Part shown: positions 61,193-64,000 of the stretch, in pieces | Layout: each line of letters starts with the position of its first letter | Position numbering within the stretch: position 1 is the first letter of the stretch | Source: an uncultured Flavobacteriales bacterium | GTDB taxonomy: Bacteria; Bacteroidota; Bacteroidia; Flavobacteriales; Flavobacteriaceae | Direction of reading: 5' to 3' | DNA: 64,000 nucleotides | NCBI GenBank assembly: GCA_913058295.1 | Contig: CAJXRD010000008.1 | Coordinates: 19,306-83,305, forward strand | Notes under the pieces: model-generated | Database searches by the model: none | What the model was told of the DNA's origin: nothing | What the model saw: the letters and a program-made list of their open reading frames with translations, nothing else | Translations under genes and position numbers: made by a program

Positions 61193-62566
61193 TTAACTAA
61201 ATACTACTCTCTCTAATAGTAAAAAGACTGCTGCACCAACAATAAATCCTGCAAATGCTAACCAAGCAACTTTTTTAAGATACCATATAAAATCTATTTT
61301 CTCCATTCCCATAGCCGCAACACCTGCAGCAGAGCCTATGATTAACATAGAACCACCAGTTCCAGCAGAATAAGCTATAAAATGCCATAATACAGAATCT
61401 GTAGGCGAATCGTACATTCCGATTGAAGCAGCAACCAAAGGAACATTGTCTATAACTGCAGAAAGTATTCCTAACAGCACAACAACAACATCCTGATTTG
61501 GTATGGCTCCTTGCAATAACTCGGCTACATAACGAAGTGTTCCTACCTCTACTCCATCTATGACTCCATAAACCAAGGATTCTAATCCGGCAACAGCCAT
61601 CAAAATTCCTAAGAAAAATAAAATACTTGAAATCTCAATCCTAGATAATGCTTTATGGGCAGAATATAAATGACGCCTTTCATCTGAAAAGTCTTCTTCT
61701 GGATGGATATATTCAGAAACTAACCATACTACACCAAGTGCTAACATCATACCAATATATGGTGGTAAATGGGTTATGGTTTTAAAAACTGGAACCGAGA
61801 CAATCATTCCTAATCCCAAATAAAGCATCGTTTTACTACTTAATAAACGCTCTGCTTCTATATTCATCTCCGTATCCACTTTAATATTTCCTTTAAAAAC
61901 TTTTAAGTTTCCTGCAATAAAAAATGGCACTATAAAACAAACAACTGAAGGGATTACTACAGTTTTAACCAGTCCCATTGCGGTTACTTTATTTGCGATC
62001 CAAAGCATTGTCGTGGTAACATCTCCAATTGGAGACCAAGCCCCACCTGCATTAGCCGCAATAACTACCATTGCTGCATACCATAGACGCTCTTCTCTAC
62101 TATGTATTAATTTTCTTAATAAAGTAACTAATACTATGGTAGCAGTTAAATTATCTATGATTGCTGAAAGTACAAATGCTAATATTCCAATTATCCATAA
62201 TAATTTTTTCTTGCTCTTCGTTCGAACCGCACTTTTTAATATTTCAAAGCCTCGATGCAAATCAATGATTTCAACGATGGTCATCGCACCAACTAAAAAG
62301 ATTAGAATTTCTGATGTCTTTCCTAAATGATGCAATAAGGTATTTTCAAAACCATGCTGCGCAGTTTCTCCACCCGTTAAAAAACTAAAAACATTTTCGT
62401 GTGTATCTATTATGTTAAACCAACCATTATGAAAACCAATTGCAAGTACAGCCCAAATTAATGCTGACATTAATAATGCTGGAACCGTTTTATCTAATTT
62501 TAAAGGATGTTCTAGTGTAATGGAAAGATAACCAATAACAAAAATTAATATAATAATAGACGTCAT
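61193..62566 (-). CDS. nhaD: sodium/proton antiporter NhaD
   Basis: 457 residues with about 12 membrane spans. Marks of NhaD include LGKTSEILIFLVGAMTIVEI, FVLSAIIDNLTATIVLVTLL and VVIAANAGGAWSPIGDVTTT in the first half, and VLLGILSAVIDNVPLVAASI plus FIAYSAGTGGSMLIIGSAAG in the second: the duplicated SAIIDNLTA / SAVIDNVPL motif of the ion-transporter superfamily. It exports sodium in exchange for protons, as expected for a marine species. Single gene. Confidence 0.92.
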   Translation of the reverse strand: MTSIIILIFVIGYLSITLEHPLKLDKTVPALLMSALIWAVLAIGFHNGWFNIIDTHENVFSFLTGGETAQHGFENTLLHHLGKTSEILIFLVGAMTIVEIIDLHRGFEILKSAVRTKSKKKLLWIIGILAFVLSAIIDNLTATIVLVTLLRKLIHSREERLWYAAMVVIAANAGGAWSPIGDVTTTMLWIANKVTAMGLVKTVVIPSVVCFIVPFFIAGNLKVFKGNIKVDTEMNIEAERLLSSKTMLYLGLGMIVSVPVFKTITHLPPYIGMMLALGVVWLVSEYIHPEEDFSDERRHLYSAHKALSRIEISSILFFLGILMAVAGLESLVYGVIDGVEVGTLRYVAELLQGAIPNQDVVVVLLGILSAVIDNVPLVAASIGMYDSPTDSVLWHFIAYSAGTGGSMLIIGSAAGVAAMGMEKIDFIWYLKKVAWLAFAGFIVGAAVFLLLERVVFS

Positions 62567-62674
62567 GTATTAGATTTTTAGTGAATTATAAAGAGGGAAT
62601 TAATAATAAATTTATTATTTTAAATAAATATTTTAAGGGCTGAAGATAAGGAAAAAAGAATATTATCAATAAAT

Positions 62675-63742
62675 TTAAGGGATAAATATTTCCCCAGAAG
62701 AATGGTCTTTTTCAGCCCCAGTAACACTCGACAAACAATTATCTTCATCTCTTAAACGCAACACTCCTAACAAACCAAAAATCAATGCTTCTTTATATTC
62801 TATGAGTTCTGAAGAAGGAATAACAATCTTTGTATTTGAATGTGATTTTAATCTATTTATTAAATATCGATTATAGACTCCTCCCCCAGTCATTAAAACC
62901 GAAGCCTTATCCCGAAATTGATTTGCCAACTGAATTACTACATGTTCTACAAAAGTGTGTAAAGTATCTTCTGATGAAATTTCTGATGCTTCTAAAATTG
63001 GAAATATATTTTTTTGCACCCATTCCAAGCCTAAAGATTTAGGAGCTTTTTTTGTATAATATTTCAAGTTATTTAATCTTTGAAGCATTACTGTATTTAA
63101 CTTTCCTGAAGCGGCAATATCCCCATCTTCATCATAGGGTTTACCAAACAACTCCGCATAATAATTCATTACAATATTAACCGGGCAAACATCAAAAGCA
63201 ATTCTATTAAAGTCTTTATTTTCAAAAGAGATATTTGCAAATCCGCCTAGATTTAAACAATAATCATAATTCGAAAACAACAATCGATCTCCTATAGGTA
63301 CTAGTGGCGCTCCATTCCCTCCTAAAGCAACATCTTGAGCTCTAAAATCACAAATTACTTTTTGCTTTATCGTTTTAGCTAATAAGGGCAAATTTCCTAT
63401 TTGTAGGGTTAAACCATTTTCGGGTTGATGCCATATGGTATGTCCATGAGAACAAACTCCATCCAGGTTTTCAATTTCATGTTTATCTATAAATTTTGAG
63501 ATAACATCTGCCAAATACCCAGTATAGTCCTTATTAAAACCAACCATCTTCTTATTAGAATAAGAAATAGCTTCTTGCAAATTCTTTTTCCAAAGTTTAG
63601 AATATGCTAAGGTTTCCGATTTTAAAATTTCAAAACTCCAAATCCCTTTATCAGAAATTTGAAATTTTAATTCCGCGAGATCAATTCCATCTAATGAGGT
63701 ACCACTCATCACACCAACTACATGATAGTTCTTTTTTTTCAA
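62675..63742 (-). CDS. anmK: anhydro-N-acetylmuramic acid kinase
   Basis: About 355 residues if the TTG at 63742 is the start (MKKKNYHVVGVMSGTSLDGI when read as Met), which gives the normal family N-terminus; the track's TTG 18 codons earlier adds residues (DIGFFKCIFKLL) that do not fit. The ATP site is VGVMSGTSLDGIDLAELKF. Other conserved parts are VCSHGHTIWHQPENGLTLQI, CDFRAQDVALGGNGAPLVPI and LMTGGGVYNRYLINRL. It phosphorylates anhydroMurNAc in peptidoglycan recycling, the pathway that Mpl also serves. Confidence 0.92.
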   Translation of the reverse strand: MKKKNYHVVGVMSGTSLDGIDLAELKFQISDKGIWSFEILKSETLAYSKLWKKNLQEAISYSNKKMVGFNKDYTGYLADVISKFIDKHEIENLDGVCSHGHTIWHQPENGLTLQIGNLPLLAKTIKQKVICDFRAQDVALGGNGAPLVPIGDRLLFSNYDYCLNLGGFANISFENKDFNRIAFDVCPVNIVMNYYAELFGKPYDEDGDIAASGKLNTVMLQRLNNLKYYTKKAPKSLGLEWVQKNIFPILEASEISSEDTLHTFVEHVVIQLANQFRDKASVLMTGGGVYNRYLINRLKSHSNTKIVIPSSELIEYKEALIFGLLGVLRLRDEDNCLSSVTGAEKDHSSGEIFIP

Positions 63743-63855
63743 TTTAATTATTCCAATTAATAATTTAAAAATACATTTAAAAAAACCAATATCCAATTAT
63801 TTTACTATCAGCTTGAAAATACTAAAGTTGCATCAAATAACTAAGAGGATTGAGG

Positions 63856-63886
63856 TTTGAGATTTGAAATTTTAAAGGTATATTTG
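63856..63886 (+). promoter_or_regulatory. promoter upstream of the acyl-CoA dehydrogenase start
   Basis: TTTG (63856-63859), 19-bp spacer, TATATTTG (63879-63886): a full match to the Bacteroidota -33/-7 consensus. The ATG follows 36 bases later. Confidence 0.7.
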
Positions 63887-63922
63887 CCTATCTTTTTTTT
63901 GAAATAATTAATATAGATTTTA

Positions 63923-63954
63923 ATGGATTTTAGCCTTACCGAAGAGCATATAAT
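63923..63954 (+). CDS. start of a probable acyl-CoA dehydrogenase (cut by adapter)
   Basis: ATG 63923 opens a frame reading MDFSLTEEHI before the adapter begins. Flavobacterial acyl-CoA dehydrogenases commonly begin MDFSLTEEH, and a complete promoter lies upstream, so a real gene probably starts here. Only ten residues are available; the rest is missing because the sequence changes to adapter at 63955. Confidence 0.5.
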
Positions 63955-64000
63955 CTGTCTCTTATACACATCTGACGCTGCCGACGATCTACTCTGTGTA
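63955..64000 (+). other. Illumina Nextera adapter contamination with index
   Basis: CTGTCTCTTATACACATCT (transposon mosaic end) followed by GACGCTGCCGACGA (Read 1 side adapter), then TCTACTCT, the reverse complement of the i5 index AGAGTAGA, then GTGTA, the start of the P5 part. This is library sequence, not genome. The frame of the acyl-CoA dehydrogenase gene ends where it begins. Confidence 0.97.

Overview
The window is chromosomal DNA from a member of the Bacteroidota, almost certainly a marine, gliding bacterium of the family Flavobacteriaceae. The reasons are: low G+C throughout; type IX secretion/gliding genes (porU, porV, gldJ) in their usual flavobacterial neighbourhood next to murF; five secreted proteins with C-terminal T9SS sorting domains; promoters of the Bacteroidota type (TTTG...TAnnTTTG) and almost no Shine-Dalgarno sequences; and an Mpl-type Mur ligase, a fused HPRT-adenylate kinase and a two-gene pdhA/pdhC operon. 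The species cannot be named from this.

Layout. 1-8.6 kb: the end of a DUF1569 gene, a PaiB-like FMN-binding protein, lipoproteins, mpl, a TPR protein, a DoxX-like protein, a secreted leucine-rich-repeat protein, obg, and the hpt-adk fusion. 8.7-12.9 kb: purK-purE, then a GIY-YIG nuclease gene bracketed by a 30-bp inverted repeat (a candidate one-gene mobile unit), then an M3 oligopeptidase. 12.9-26.1 kb: secreted M28 aminopeptidase, ECF sigma factor with a small zinc-finger partner, UbiA-like membrane protein, gcvP, a KAS III-like synthase, a methyltransferase and a glycosyltransferase, alkaline phosphatase, an MlaE/MlaF-type lipid ABC transporter, and a secreted VCBS/ASPIC protein. 26.2-42.7 kb: DUF389 protein, manC, SprT-like, SDR, pdhC/pdhA, cdd, porV, porU, gldJ, murF and a secreted beta-propeller protein.

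42.7-54.6 kb looks like an accessory island. It is bounded by a 20-bp direct repeat that is the 3' end of tRNA-Val(GAC): the intact tRNA lies at the right edge and a 3'-end copy, still attached to a strong terminator hairpin, at the left edge. That is the geometry left by integration into a tRNA. Inside are outer-membrane barrels, a TMEM175 fragment, a CxxCH lipoprotein, an amidohydrolase with its catalytic core deleted, an N,N-dimethylformamidase-like lipoprotein coupled to a porin-like barrel, a PAP2 phosphatase fused to a barrel, and a polymerase-like pseudogene broken by an expanded 8-bp repeat. No integrase is visible, so the island would be an old, decayed one. Right of it, between two tRNA-Val genes, sits a cluster of related hairpin repeats; a fourth copy lies at the island's left edge.

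55.2-63.9 kb is housekeeping again: folC (apparently without a canonical start codon), a large BNR-repeat T9SS protein, a tonB-exbD-exbB cluster, nhaD, anmK, and the first codons of a probable acyl-CoA dehydrogenase. The last 46 bases are not biological: they are Illumina Nextera adapter sequence with an index, so the true sequence ends at about 63954.

The strongest candidates for something underdescribed are the GIY-YIG gene with REP-like inverted repeats, the tRNA-Val island, and the hairpin-repeat family around the tRNA-Val genes. All calls come from reading the sequence and recalling protein families; no search was run.
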